NCBI GenBank assembly: GCA_038405045.1
Contig: JBBZIV010000002.1
Span: 1 to 64,000 of the forward strand
From: Sporobacter sp038405045
GTDB taxonomy: Bacteria; Bacillota; Clostridia; Oscillospirales; Oscillospiraceae
Direction of reading: 5' to 3'
Length of the DNA: 64,000 nt
In this document: positions 44,236-53,320 of the stretch, one piece after another
Position numbering within the stretch: position 1 is the first letter of the stretch
How the letters are laid out: every line of letters begins with the position of its first letter
Notes under the pieces: model-generated
What the model was told of the DNA's origin: nothing
Database searches by the model: none
What the model saw: the letters and a program-made list of their open reading frames with translations, nothing else
Position numbers and translations under genes: made by a program

Positions 44236-44949
44236 ATGTCTTTAGAGCTAAGCTATTATTTTCGGCAGGCGGAAAAATTTCCGATTGACGGATTTTTAGA
44301 CGGTGTTCAATCGCCGTGCGAGCTTCTGGCCAAAGCAAAAAGCGTCTTAAACAGCTTGCTTGTTGATCCGGATGTTCATGAAAATAACGGCGCTGTCCGC
44401 TGCGGGACCTTGCATACGTGTGGCAACTTCGTCATCGGCGAGGGGACCGTTATATATGGCGACGTGACAATCATCGGGCCTGTTTTTATTGGCAGAAACT
44501 GCGAAATCATGCCCGGCGCCGTCATCCGCCCGTATTCAATCATCGGAGATAACTGCTCTGTCGGGCACGGAAGCGAAGTCAAGCGCGGCCTTTTGTTCGC
44601 CGGTGCCAAGGTGGCGAGCCTGGCCTTCGTCGGGGACAGCGTTCTCGGTGCCGCCGCACGGATCGGCTCCGGCGTCATCACGGCAAACCGCAAATTTGAC
44701 CAGACCGGCGTCACGCTAAAGCTTCAAGGCGTCCGCCATGACTTGGGCGACACATATTTCGGCCTTGTGCTCGGCGATTCATCACGGCTTGGCGCCAATA
44801 GCGTTTCCCAGCCGGGGACGCATATCGGCCCGCACACCTGGATTTATCCGATGACGTCCGTGCGCGGCTTCATCCCGCGGGAAAAAAGAGTCGGCCACGG
44901 ACAGAACCTCCAGATGACGGACAATGCCGTCGTTGAGCTCAAGCCGTAA
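44236..44949 (+). CDS. Left-handed beta-helix (hexapeptide repeat) protein, nucleotidyltransferase-associated type
   Basis: The 237-residue protein has a helical N-terminal part and then hexapeptide repeats from about residue 60 (VIGEGTVIYGDVTIIGPVFI, then GRNCEIMPGAVIRPYSIIGDN). It matches the C-terminal acyltransferase-like half of GlmU-type or glucose-1-phosphate thymidylyltransferase-like proteins without the nucleotidyltransferase half. It may be an O- or N-acyltransferase or a sugar-nucleotide enzyme partner. The ATG at 44236 follows TTTGGAGG. It has its own unit between holB and metG. Confidence 0.75.
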   Translation: MSLELSYYFRQAEKFPIDGFLDGVQSPCELLAKAKSVLNSLLVDPDVHENNGAVRCGTLHTCGNFVIGEGTVIYGDVTIIGPVFIGRNCEIMPGAVIRPYSIIGDNCSVGHGSEVKRGLLFAGAKVASLAFVGDSVLGAAARIGSGVITANRKFDQTGVTLKLQGVRHDLGDTYFGLVLGDSSRLGANSVSQPGTHIGPHTWIYPMTSVRGFIPREKRVGHGQNLQMTDNAVVELKP

Positions 44950-44953
44950 GCGC

Positions 44954-45036
44954 TTGCGCGCCACACCGAAGTCTGATATACTGCCGGTTATCCGATTTAA
45001 ACGGAACGGTCTTGATAGCAGTGCCGAAAGCACTGT
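44954..45036 (+). promoter_or_regulatory. metG promoter and leader hairpin
   Basis: TTGCGC (44954-44959) and TATACT (44977-44982) are 17 nt apart. The leader contains the hairpin CAGTGC-CGAAA-GCACTG (45019-45035) followed by TTATTATA, which could act as a weak attenuator. No T-box or SAM-riboswitch signature is seen. Confidence 0.5.
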
Positions 45037-45066
45037 TATTATACACGGAAAGGAAAGAGTCATAAC

Positions 45067-46647
45067 ATGAGCAAAGGAACATTCTACATCACAACGCCCA
45101 TCTATTATCCCTCGGACAAGCTCCACATCGGGCACACGTATTGCACGGTGGCAACGGACGCGATGGCGAGGTATAAGCGCATGCAAGGCTATGATGTCAT
45201 GTTCCTGACGGGAACCGACGAGCATGGCCAGAAGATTGAGGAAAAGGCGGCATCCGCTGGCGTGACGCCCAAGCAGTTCGTCGACAATATCATTGAGGGC
45301 CCGGGCGGCATCCGCGACCTCTGGAAGCTCATGAATATCAGTAACGACCGATTCATCCGCACGACGGACGATTATCACGAAAAGTCGGTTCAGCGTATTT
45401 TTAAAAAGCTCTATGAGCAGGGCGATATTTATAAAAGCGCCTACAAAGGCCGATACTGCACGCCGTGTGAATCGTTCTGGACGGAGAGCCAGCTTCAAGA
45501 CGGCAAGTGCCCCGATTGCGGACGGGAGGTCAAATACGCTGAGGAGGAGGCCTACTTCTTCCGCTTGTCAAACTATACGCAGCGTATTCTTGATCTCTAT
45601 GAAAAGCAGCCGGACTTTTTAGAGCCGGCGTCCCGCGTTAATGAGATGGTAGGCAACTTTTTAAAGCCGGGTTTGGAGGATTTGTGCGTTTCACGAACGA
45701 CATTTACATGGGGCGTCCCCGTTGATTTTGACCCTGGCCACGTCGTGTATGTTTGGATTGACGCCTTGACAAACTACATTACAGCGCTTGGCTATCTCAA
45801 CGAGGCATATAACGATTTTGATCAATACTGGCCGGCAAACGTCCACTTTGTGGGCAAGGAAATCGTCCGCTTCCACGCGATTATCTGGCCGGCGCTCCTG
45901 ATGGCGCTCGGCTTGCCTCTGCCGAAAAAGGTATTCGGCCACGGCTGGCTCCTCTTAAACGGCGGCAAAATGAGCAAATCGGTCGGCAACGTCGTCGACC
46001 CGGGGATTCTGGCCGCCCGGTATGGCGTTGACGCGCTGCGGTATTTTCTCCTCCGCGAGTTCCCCTTTGGAACGGACGGCACGTTTTCAAACGAACTGCT
46101 GATCAGCCGGATTAACACCGATCTGGCAAACGATCTGGGCAATCTTGTCTCACGCACAGTCGCCATGGTCATCAAATATTTTGACGGGACACTGCCAACG
46201 ACACAGGAGGCTGACAGCGGAGATGAGGAGCTGTGTGTGATGGCCGCTGCGCTGCGCGGCAGTTTTGAGACGCAGATGGAGAAGTACGCGTTTCAGAGCG
46301 CTCTTTGCGAAATTTTCCGGGTCACAGCCCGTGCCAATAAATACATTGACGAAATGACGCCGTGGGTGCTGGCAAAGGACGAGGCGAAGAAGCCGCGCCT
46401 TGCCGCCGTTATGTACAACCTGCTGGAATCCATCCGGATCTGCGCCGTCCTCCTCACACCGTTCATGCCGGAGACAAGCGCAAAAATCTTGACGCAGATC
46501 GGCGCAGCGCCAGCCGATACGACGTGGGATGCGGCCGGTGTGTTTGGCGCGCTGCCGAAAGCGGTCACCGTCATAAAGGGAGAGGCTATCTTCCCACGGA
46601 TTGATGCTGCCAAGGAACTGGCCGCGCTGGCGGAACACAGCAGCTGA
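45067..46647 (+). CDS. metG: Methionine--tRNA ligase
   Basis: MetRS charges both initiator and elongator methionine tRNAs. The 526-residue protein has the class Ia motif IYYPSDKLHIGHTYCT and a zinc site (CTPCESFW and CPDCGREV). It also has KMSKSVGN and the anticodon-binding helix bundle with ITARANKYIDEMTPWVLAK-like sequence. The C-terminal tRNA-binding domain of Bacillus MetRS is absent, so this is a short form. An AAAGGAAAGAG site precedes the ATG. Confidence 0.96.
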   Translation: MSKGTFYITTPIYYPSDKLHIGHTYCTVATDAMARYKRMQGYDVMFLTGTDEHGQKIEEKAASAGVTPKQFVDNIIEGPGGIRDLWKLMNISNDRFIRTTDDYHEKSVQRIFKKLYEQGDIYKSAYKGRYCTPCESFWTESQLQDGKCPDCGREVKYAEEEAYFFRLSNYTQRILDLYEKQPDFLEPASRVNEMVGNFLKPGLEDLCVSRTTFTWGVPVDFDPGHVVYVWIDALTNYITALGYLNEAYNDFDQYWPANVHFVGKEIVRFHAIIWPALLMALGLPLPKKVFGHGWLLLNGGKMSKSVGNVVDPGILAARYGVDALRYFLLREFPFGTDGTFSNELLISRINTDLANDLGNLVSRTVAMVIKYFDGTLPTTQEADSGDEELCVMAAALRGSFETQMEKYAFQSALCEIFRVTARANKYIDEMTPWVLAKDEAKKPRLAAVMYNLLESIRICAVLLTPFMPETSAKILTQIGAAPADTTWDAAGVFGALPKAVTVIKGEAIFPRIDAAKELAALAEHSS

Positions 46648-46655
46648 ATAGGCAT

Positions 46656-46689
46656 AAAAAAACTGCCGGATGAACTCCGGCAGTTTTTC
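46656..46689. terminator. Bidirectional intrinsic terminator
   Basis: AAAAACTGCCGG and CCGGCAGTTTTT pair around a 7-nt loop, with A and T runs on each side. It lies between metG (plus) and the convergent membrane protein gene (minus). Confidence 0.92.
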
Positions 46690-46691
46690 GT

Positions 46692-47456
46692 TTATGGTTT
46701 TTTCCGTGCTCCCAAAAGCCTGTCACGGAGCTTGCGCAGCGCCCCATCGTATTTGAGAGACTGCAGCTTCGGAAAAGCCTTGAACAGACGAAGGTTTTGC
46801 AGCCTGTCTAAGTTAAAGAGTGTTCGAATCCGGTCGGAGTAAAATTCACTGCCTTCAAAGTTGACGAGGAGCGTATTTTTAAATTCGCCGGCGCGGCGGG
46901 AATATTTTTCAAAAAAGGCATTGATCGCCGTCTGGATTTCACTCAACCGACCGTTTAATAGCAGGACATGGCGGACGGTAAAGGCAAAGTCAAAAAGGAT
47001 CAGCATGAGGATGACAAAAGAAAACGCCATCTTAAAGTTATCGGGGAGCCTGTCCGTTAGGCCGCCTATAAAGGGATGTCCATATTTAATCTGCACAACA
47101 GACATTATTCCGAAAACAACGGTGGAAATAACGCCGATTCTACCCTGAAAATTCAGAGGGAACTCGGAATAGTCCCACCATTTGGCGTTAAAAACTTTTT
47201 CAAGAACAACAGCCGTCAGGTATTCAAGCGTTGTCGTCAGGACGGCGGCGAGGAAAAACAGGACAAAAACGTTCGTCGTATGTTCAAAAATCAACAGGTT
47301 CAGGATAGCGCCAAAGCCGTAAATCGGGCAGAGGGGACCGTTCAGGAACCCGCGGTTGACAAAGTGCTTTTCCTGAATCGTGAACAAAACCGATTCATAC
47401 GCCCAGCCGATAAAGCTGTATATGACAAACCACAAAAATAAATCCAAGATGTCCAT
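46692..47456 (-). CDS. Putative ABC-transporter type IV (DUF1113/CmpB-like) membrane protein
   Basis: The 254-residue protein begins DLFLWFVIYSFIGWAYES and continues NRGFLNGPLCPIYGFG, the hallmark of this Firmicute family, and has about five membrane helices. The cytoplasmic C-terminal third is basic (RDRLLGARKKP). The family is called an ABC permease by similarity, but no ATPase is adjacent and its function is unproven. The ATG at 47456 follows GGAGCG by 7 nt and is preferred over one 15 nt earlier. Confidence 0.8.
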   Translation of the reverse strand: MDILDLFLWFVIYSFIGWAYESVLFTIQEKHFVNRGFLNGPLCPIYGFGAILNLLIFEHTTNVFVLFFLAAVLTTTLEYLTAVVLEKVFNAKWWDYSEFPLNFQGRIGVISTVVFGIMSVVQIKYGHPFIGGLTDRLPDNFKMAFSFVILMLILFDFAFTVRHVLLLNGRLSEIQTAINAFFEKYSRRAGEFKNTLLVNFEGSEFYSDRIRTLFNLDRLQNLRLFKAFPKLQSLKYDGALRKLRDRLLGARKKP

Positions 47457-47523
47457 GGATACACGCTCCATATCATATTATCCCGTCTCGCGCAGAGGAC
47501 AGCCGGGAAATAGTGGCCAGACG

Positions 47524-48039
47524 TTAGATATTCTGGTATGTCTCTTCAAAATAGAAATTCTGACTGCGGCGGAAAAGCTTGAAGGCGCTTACGGATTCGC
47601 TGACGCAGCAAAACTTGTCGACAAGAATGACGACGAGCGTTTCAAGATATTTCGGCATGGAGACGGTGAGCGGCCACATGTGTTTCTTAATAACATCCTG
47701 CTCTTTATTGTTCAGCGAGAAGTGGCGGTTTGCGTTAATTGCCGCGATTTTCGGATGGCGGAAGCCGTGCAGCCCGCCGTATGGGTTTTCAACATGCCAG
47801 TCGTAGAGAAAGAAATCGTGGAGCAGGCCGCCTCTTGCAGCGGAGCGGTAATCAAGACCGAGGCGACGGCAGATGAGAAAGCTGCGGTAGGAGACATTCA
47901 GGCAGTGCCGCAGGCAGTCGACGCCCGCGTGCTGGTTATACCCGCGCATTGACCGGACGGCGTCGTGATGTGTCATCTCCCGGACGCACGAGAGATAATC
48001 GTTGATATCGCCGGTTTTATCCCGCTTTTTGTCAGGCAT
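47524..48039 (-). CDS. HD-domain protein (putative phosphohydrolase)
   Basis: The 171-residue protein has HD-superfamily ligands: histidines in HCLNVS, the HD pair in GGLLHDFFLYDW, the histidine in HGFRHPKIAA, and an aspartate in VILVDKFCC. It probably acts on a nucleotide or phosphorylated compound. Such proteins in Clostridia are often called HD family phosphohydrolases. The gene is monocistronic with a consensus-like promoter directly upstream. The substrate is unknown. Confidence 0.82.
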   Translation of the reverse strand: MPDKKRDKTGDINDYLSCVREMTHHDAVRSMRGYNQHAGVDCLRHCLNVSYRSFLICRRLGLDYRSAARGGLLHDFFLYDWHVENPYGGLHGFRHPKIAAINANRHFSLNNKEQDVIKKHMWPLTVSMPKYLETLVVILVDKFCCVSESVSAFKLFRRSQNFYFEETYQNI

Positions 48040-48071
48040 AAAAACCCTCCGTTTGACAGTCTCGATGACTT

Positions 48072-48100
48072 AATATGACACATTTATTAATACATGTCAA
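48072..48100 (-). promoter_or_regulatory. Promoter of the HD-domain gene
   Basis: On the minus strand TTGACA (48095-48100) and CATATT (48072-48077) are 17 nt apart, about 30 nt before the start codon. Confidence 0.65.
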
Positions 48101-48257
48101 GAAATTGACCATAAGCGCGCCGCTTGGCGGCACTCAATATCCTCTATATTATCGGAAACAGTGTCGCCTGTCCACCCCATCAATGTAAAATGTTCCGGAA
48201 AACTGACAGGGACAAGGCATATCAGATTCAACAAATAGGATTTAGGGAGACGGGGAA

Positions 48258-48294
48258 GGGCATAACGGCGGCGCGGCGGCGGCTCGTTATGCCC
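48258..48294 (-). terminator. Hairpin after the ligase fusion gene
   Basis: GGGCATAAC and GTTATGCCC form a 9-bp stem with a GC-rich loop, 22 nt after the stop of the fusion gene. The T run is weak, so termination is only probable. Confidence 0.5.
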
Positions 48295-48316
48295 TGTTTC
48301 CGGCGGTACGGCGGCG

Positions 48317-50800
48317 TTAAGCCGTTTCGATGGCGGCTGCCTTTTGAAGACCAAGCTTTTCAACGGCGCTCTCACGCATTTTGTATTTGAGAATTTTCCC
48401 GGCGGCATTCATCGGAAATTCGCCGACGAAATCAACATAACTCGGAACCTTATGCTTGGCCATGCTGGCGTAGACAAAGTCTTTCACTTCCTGCTCGGTC
48501 ATTGTGACGCCGTCTTTCAGAATAATGGCGGCCATAATTTCTTCGCCATATGCAACGGAAGGCACGCCGATGACCTGAACATCTTTAATCTTGGGATGTG
48601 TATACAAGAACTCTTCGATTTCCTTGGGGTAAATATTCTCGCCGCCGCGGATGATCATATCTTTCAACCGACCGGTAATGCGGTAATTGCCTTCCGGGGT
48701 GCGAACGGCCAGATCGCCCGTGTGCAGCCAGCCGTCTTTATCAATGGCGGCAGCCGTCGCATTCGGCATTTTGTAGTAGCCCTTCATTATATTATAACCA
48801 CGGGCTACAAATTCCCCTGTCGTCTCGTCGGGAAGATCAGCACCCGTCTCCGGATTGACGATTTTGCATTCAATTTGCGGTAGCGGCCGGCCGACAGTAC
48901 CGACGCGGACATCGATGGGATCGTCCGTCGAGCTCATCGTGCAGCCCGGTGACGCCTCCGTCTGGCCGAAAACAATCGTAATTTCGGACATATTCATTTT
49001 TTCAAGCACGTCACGCATGACAGAAATCGGGCAAGGCGAACCGGCCATAATGCCGGTGCGCATATACGAGAAGTCTGCAGGGTTGAAATCCTTGTGCTCG
49101 AGCATGGCGATAAACATCGTCGGTACGCCGTGGAAACAGGTAATCCGCTCTTGCCGGATGCAGGTAAGTGCCGACTTCGGTGAGAAATACGGCAGCGGGG
49201 ACATCGTTGTGTTGTGCGTCATTGCGGCCGTCATTGCAAGGACAAGGCCAAAGCAGTGGAACATCGGTACATGGATCATCATCCTGTCGGCTGTGGACAG
49301 GTCCATCCTGTCGCCGATACACTTGCCGTTGTTAACAATGTTGTAATGCGTCAGCATGACGCCTTTTGGAAAGCCGGTCGTCCCCGACGTGTACTGCATA
49401 TTGCAGACATCGTCGTGCCGGACAAGCGCGGCGCGGCGGTGCACTTCTTCAACGGGGACGCGCCCAGATAACGCCACGGCATCCTCCCATGTCAAGCAGC
49501 CCTTCTGCCGGGAGGAGACGGTAATAACACGGCGGAGAAACGGCAGCTTTTTGCTGTGGAGAGGCTTGTCCGCCGGTGTGTACGCCAGCTCTGGGCAAAG
49601 CTCTTTAATGATGGAGATGTAATCGGAATCACGGTATCCGTCGATCAAGACGAGCGTATGCACGTCAGCCTGGCGCAGGAGGTATTCCGCCTCGCGGATT
49701 TTATAGGCCGTGTTAATCGTCACGAGAACGGCGCCGATTTTAACGGCTGCCCAGAAAGTGATAAACCACTGCGGCACATTTGTCGCCCAGGCGGCCACCT
49801 TGTCACCCGGCCCGACACCTAAAGCGATCAGCGCGCGGGCAAACGTATCGACATCTTCACGGAATTCCGCGTACGTGCGTGTGTAATCAAGCGTCGTATA
49901 GCGGAAGGCGACCTGGTCGGGGAACGCCTCTGTCACGCGGTCGAGCATTTGGGAAAAGGTCAATTCAATCAGGTCATCCTTCGGCCAGATGAACCGGCCT
50001 GTTTGACGCTTGTTTTCAAAATGCTTGTCGTTTTGCGCAGGAACCGTCAAATGGCGACTGATAACGTTGACGAAATGCGGCAGCACAACGTCCGGTTCGT
50101 TAAGACCGGAGGCGTCACCCAGAAATTCCAGCGACAGCGATCCCTTATAGTCGATCGAGCGCAGGGCGAGGAGCATTTCCGATATGGGCACGGCGCCGTC
50201 ACCGATTAAAGAGGGCTTGAGTACCCCGGCTTGTATCTCGGCGTCGCCGATGCGGACGTGCTTGACATACGCGCCAAGTGTCTGAATTGTTTTGTCCGGT
50301 GTCTCGTTATTAAGGCAGTATGGGTAAACGATATTCCACAAGGCCGCCAGATTGTCGCAGGCGAAGCGGTCAAGCAGACGGCAGATAGCCGACGTGTCGG
50401 CAAAAAGGTTTTTCGTCTCGACGAGCAGAACGACACCCTCGGATTCCGCGAGTGGGAGCAGTTCGTCAATGAAATCGGCAAAATACGATGCGCCGGCCTC
50501 ATTAACAACAGGCATATCGAGACAGACATAATCGGTATGAAGCATATTGGCGGCCAATATAGCATCGGCGGCGTTTTTTAAGGCGGCCGTTTTGTCGCCC
50601 ACCTCAGGCGATAAACGGACCGTCAGGCACGGAGCGCTCAGATTTTTCTCTTGAAGAAGACGCAGTTCGTGCTTATCGTTTGATAAAAAGGCTTCGGACA
50701 CAAGAAGGTCAAGCTCTTGAAGGCCCATGCTGTCGGCAAGATCATAGTGCGCGCTGAAGGAAAGCGCCGGCCAGTTTCCCGTAAAATATGACAGTCTCAT
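48317..50800 (-). CDS. Fusion of an N-terminal xylose-isomerase-like TIM barrel with an acyl-CoA synthetase
   Basis: The 827-residue protein joins two enzymes. Residues 1 to about 245 form a sugar-phosphate isomerase/AP-endonuclease-type TIM barrel (VVLLVETKNLF, YVKHVRIGDAE, LSLEFLGDASG). Its usual D-x-x-H metal motif is changed to WNIVYPY. Residues about 270-815 are an AMP-forming ligase with YTSGTTGFPKGVMLTHYN, DGWLHTGDLA, IIRGGENIYPKEIEE and the catalytic lysine near NAAGKILKYKM. The ligase should activate a short, medium or branched carboxylic acid as a CoA thioester. Its start overlaps the LeuA-like stop by ATGA. It is the last gene of the 2-oxoacid oxidoreductase operon. Confidence 0.85.
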   Translation of the reverse strand: MRLSYFTGNWPALSFSAHYDLADSMGLQELDLLVSEAFLSNDKHELRLLQEKNLSAPCLTVRLSPEVGDKTAALKNAADAILAANMLHTDYVCLDMPVVNEAGASYFADFIDELLPLAESEGVVLLVETKNLFADTSAICRLLDRFACDNLAALWNIVYPYCLNNETPDKTIQTLGAYVKHVRIGDAEIQAGVLKPSLIGDGAVPISEMLLALRSIDYKGSLSLEFLGDASGLNEPDVVLPHFVNVISRHLTVPAQNDKHFENKRQTGRFIWPKDDLIELTFSQMLDRVTEAFPDQVAFRYTTLDYTRTYAEFREDVDTFARALIALGVGPGDKVAAWATNVPQWFITFWAAVKIGAVLVTINTAYKIREAEYLLRQADVHTLVLIDGYRDSDYISIIKELCPELAYTPADKPLHSKKLPFLRRVITVSSRQKGCLTWEDAVALSGRVPVEEVHRRAALVRHDDVCNMQYTSGTTGFPKGVMLTHYNIVNNGKCIGDRMDLSTADRMMIHVPMFHCFGLVLAMTAAMTHNTTMSPLPYFSPKSALTCIRQERITCFHGVPTMFIAMLEHKDFNPADFSYMRTGIMAGSPCPISVMRDVLEKMNMSEITIVFGQTEASPGCTMSSTDDPIDVRVGTVGRPLPQIECKIVNPETGADLPDETTGEFVARGYNIMKGYYKMPNATAAAIDKDGWLHTGDLAVRTPEGNYRITGRLKDMIIRGGENIYPKEIEEFLYTHPKIKDVQVIGVPSVAYGEEIMAAIILKDGVTMTEQEVKDFVYASMAKHKVPSYVDFVGEFPMNAAGKILKYKMRESAVEKLGLQKAAAIETA

Positions 50801-52224
50801 AGGCTTTTTTCCTCATAGACGATCTTGTTGACAGCACTGAGGAAAGCGCGCACGCTGGCACCGATGATGTCCGTCGAAAGGCCGCGGCCGGAAAAGAGCT
50901 TACCGTTGTAACGAAGCTTCACAAGCGCATCACCCATCGCCTCGTGGCCTTCCGTAACGGCCTGCACCTCAAACGATTCCATTTCAAAGTGACGGCCAAC
51001 GAGCTGCTCGAGCGCGCGAAAAGCGGCGTCTATCGGCCCGTCGCCGGTGGAGATCGCTTCAAGCGGCGCACCGTCTTTCGACACGCGGACAAAAGCGGTT
51101 GCCATGATGGTGTTGCCGCTGTTGATAACGTAATGATCAAGCTGATACGTCGGCGCAGACTGGCCGGCCGCATCGGCAACGAGAGCTTCGAGGTCGCGGC
51201 TGTCAATTTTCTTATTGATGGCGATTTCCTTGAAGAGACGATAGATTTCCGCCATATCGTCATCGGTAACATTATAACCGAGCGCTTCTATACGGCGGCG
51301 GACGTCGGCACTGTCAGCAGTTTCGTCAAGGGGTTCGGGCGCAGAGTCCGGTGCTTCCGGTTCGCCGGGGAGCGGCAGCCGCCGCTTCGCGGCTGAGCCT
51401 GTCAACGCGTCTAGCTGGCGGCACGTGTGCATAAGCCCTGTGATATTAACGCCAGTGGCGATACCGAGCGTTTCGCCGCGAAGCTTCAGAATACCAGCAA
51501 ACTGCTCGAGTGACAGATGGCCTGCGTTCTGGCTGAAGACGACTTTAAACTGGCTGGCACCGCACGCAGCGGCGGCAAGCGCCGACGCCGGAGCCAAGCC
51601 AAGATTGTCGCGCAGATGCATGCCGAACGTCACGGTGTTGAGTTCCGGCACGTCTTCTTTGACGGCGGTGATAAAGGCGGAAACTTCTTCCGGCAGCATT
51701 TCCCCGGTCGCGTCGCAAAGCGTAATCGTCTGTGCCCCGGCAGAAATCGCCGCGCGAAGCACGGCAGCTAAAAAATCGCGTTCGCTGCGCGTGGCGTCCT
51801 CGGCTGTCAATTCAACGTCGGGGCAGAGCGATATGGCATACGCCAAAAGCTCCTTGACCTGATCGAGAACAGATTCCGACTTGAGATGATAGACATATTC
51901 CATCTGAACGGTCGACGTGGGTACAATGAGGTTAAGTCGGGCGTTTTTCGCTTTGCCAAGGGCGGCGGTGGCCCTGTCAATGCTCGAACGGTCAAGCAAA
52001 ACGGGGACACTGATAATACTGTGCTCCAGCATGGTTGAAAGTGTTCGGACGAGAACGGCGTCAGCCGGAGCCTCCGTCACAAAGGGTGTTTCAATGATAT
52101 CGATACGGAGCTTTTCAAGAAGCTTCGCCACATCGATTTTCTGTTTAAAGGTAAGACCGGACGCAAAAAGCGCCTCCGATTCGCGCAGGGAGATGTCTGC
52201 AAGCTGTACCGATTTCATATGCAA
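50797..52224 (-). CDS. LeuA-like (isopropylmalate/citramalate synthase family) protein with altered metal site
   Basis: The 475-residue protein has a DRE-TIM barrel (residues 1 to about 270), a middle linker, and a LeuA regulatory domain (about 340-475; STGDGPIDAAFRALEQLVG). Catalytic motifs differ from the family. LRDG is LRES, which removes the metal-binding Asp though the Arg stays. The HxHND motif is MHLRDN, losing the second His. GERAGN is replaced by QNAGHLS. It could have another condensation activity or act as an amino-acid-responsive regulator. It follows ilvE and overlaps the ligase fusion by 4 nt. The first ATG is used; an ATG two codons later is equally good. Confidence 0.78.
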   Translation of the reverse strand: MHMKSVQLADISLRESEALFASGLTFKQKIDVAKLLEKLRIDIIETPFVTEAPADAVLVRTLSTMLEHSIISVPVLLDRSSIDRATAALGKAKNARLNLIVPTSTVQMEYVYHLKSESVLDQVKELLAYAISLCPDVELTAEDATRSERDFLAAVLRAAISAGAQTITLCDATGEMLPEEVSAFITAVKEDVPELNTVTFGMHLRDNLGLAPASALAAAACGASQFKVVFSQNAGHLSLEQFAGILKLRGETLGIATGVNITGLMHTCRQLDALTGSAAKRRLPLPGEPEAPDSAPEPLDETADSADVRRRIEALGYNVTDDDMAEIYRLFKEIAINKKIDSRDLEALVADAAGQSAPTYQLDHYVINSGNTIMATAFVRVSKDGAPLEAISTGDGPIDAAFRALEQLVGRHFEMESFEVQAVTEGHEAMGDALVKLRYNGKLFSGRGLSTDIIGASVRAFLSAVNKIVYEEKSL

Positions 52225-52243
52225 AACCTCCGTCTTTTATGGT

Positions 52244-53320
52244 TTAAACGGGAACTGTCCAACCCATATCGTCCTGGAGCTTCCCTGTCTGAATGCCGTA
52301 AAGTGTTTCATAAAGCTTGTTAGACAGGCTGCCGACAACGCCACCGCCGATCGAAACGTCATTTCCTTTGTAGACGAGCGTACCGACAGGGGAAATCACG
52401 GCGGCTGTGCCGGTTGCAAAGACTTCCCTCAGACTGCCATCAGAGGACGCTTTGATAACATCGTCTATGCGCAGGCGGCGCTCCGAAACTGTCAGGCCCC
52501 ACTTTTTCAGAAGCGCAATGACGGAATCGCGTGTGACGCCGGGGAGAATCGTCCCGCCGAGCGGGGCGGTAACGACCTCGTCGCCAATGACGAAAAAGGC
52601 GTTTGAAGTGCCGATTTCTTCAACAAAGCTGTGCTCGATGGCGTCAAGCCATAGCACCTGTTCGCAACCGAGCGCGTTGGCTTTCGTCTGCGCCTTCAGG
52701 GAACCGGCGTAATTGCCGCCGACCTTGGCAAATCCGGTACCGCCCGGCGCGGCGCGGACATATTCCTCTTCGACGAAAATTTTCGTCGCCGGGAGGGCAC
52801 CGCCTGCTGTGGCGTAATATGGGCCGACAGGACACATGATGATCATAAACTTATAATGGGTTGCCGCGTGGACGCCGAGAAAAGCCTCGTCAGCGAAAAT
52901 ATACGGGCGGATATAAAGCGACGTGCCGGGCTTTTCCGGAATCCAGTCGCGATCTACATCAACAAGCGCACGAATGGCCTCGACAAATAGCTCCTCATCA
53001 AGCGGCGGGATGCACATGCGCTCGTTTGTCCGGTTGGTCCGGCGGGCATTCATGTAAGGGCGGAAGAGCAGAATAGTGCCGTCCGGCGTCTTATATGCTT
53101 TCAGGCCTTCAAACATCATCTGGGCGTAATGCAGGGCGGCCGCGGCCGGGTCGAGCGAAATCGGGCCGTAGGGGACGATTTTCCCGTCGTGCCAGCCTTT
53201 GTCGGCCGAGTAGTCCATGATAAACATGTGGTCTGTAAACGTTTTACCGAACTTAAGCGTATCGGGGTCCGGCTTCGGCTTCGGCGCCATCGTTCTCTGT
53301 ATGGAAAAATTATAAGTCAT
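52244..53320 (-). CDS. ilvE: Branched-chain amino acid aminotransferase
   Basis: IlvE interconverts valine, leucine and isoleucine with their 2-oxoacids using PLP and glutamate. The 358-residue fold-IV protein resembles the longer eukaryote-like BCAT form. It has HYAQMMFEGLKAYKTPDG, the PLP-lysine region FAKVGGNYAGSLKAQ, the motif EEIGTSNAFFV and the substrate loop GTAAVISPVG. Its start overlaps the gamma subunit stop by 4 nt, linking transamination directly to the 2-oxoacid oxidoreductase. Confidence 0.95.
   Translation of the reverse strand: MTYNFSIQRTMAPKPKPDPDTLKFGKTFTDHMFIMDYSADKGWHDGKIVPYGPISLDPAAAALHYAQMMFEGLKAYKTPDGTILLFRPYMNARRTNRTNERMCIPPLDEELFVEAIRALVDVDRDWIPEKPGTSLYIRPYIFADEAFLGVHAATHYKFMIIMCPVGPYYATAGGALPATKIFVEEEYVRAAPGGTGFAKVGGNYAGSLKAQTKANALGCEQVLWLDAIEHSFVEEIGTSNAFFVIGDEVVTAPLGGTILPGVTRDSVIALLKKWGLTVSERRLRIDDVIKASSDGSLREVFATGTAAVISPVGTLVYKGNDVSIGGGVVGSLSNKLYETLYGIQTGKLQDDMGWTVPV

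Noticed and set aside
44983..45066. SAM-riboswitch or T-box before metG
   Set aside because: The leader is too short and lacks the conserved cores; only one small hairpin is present.
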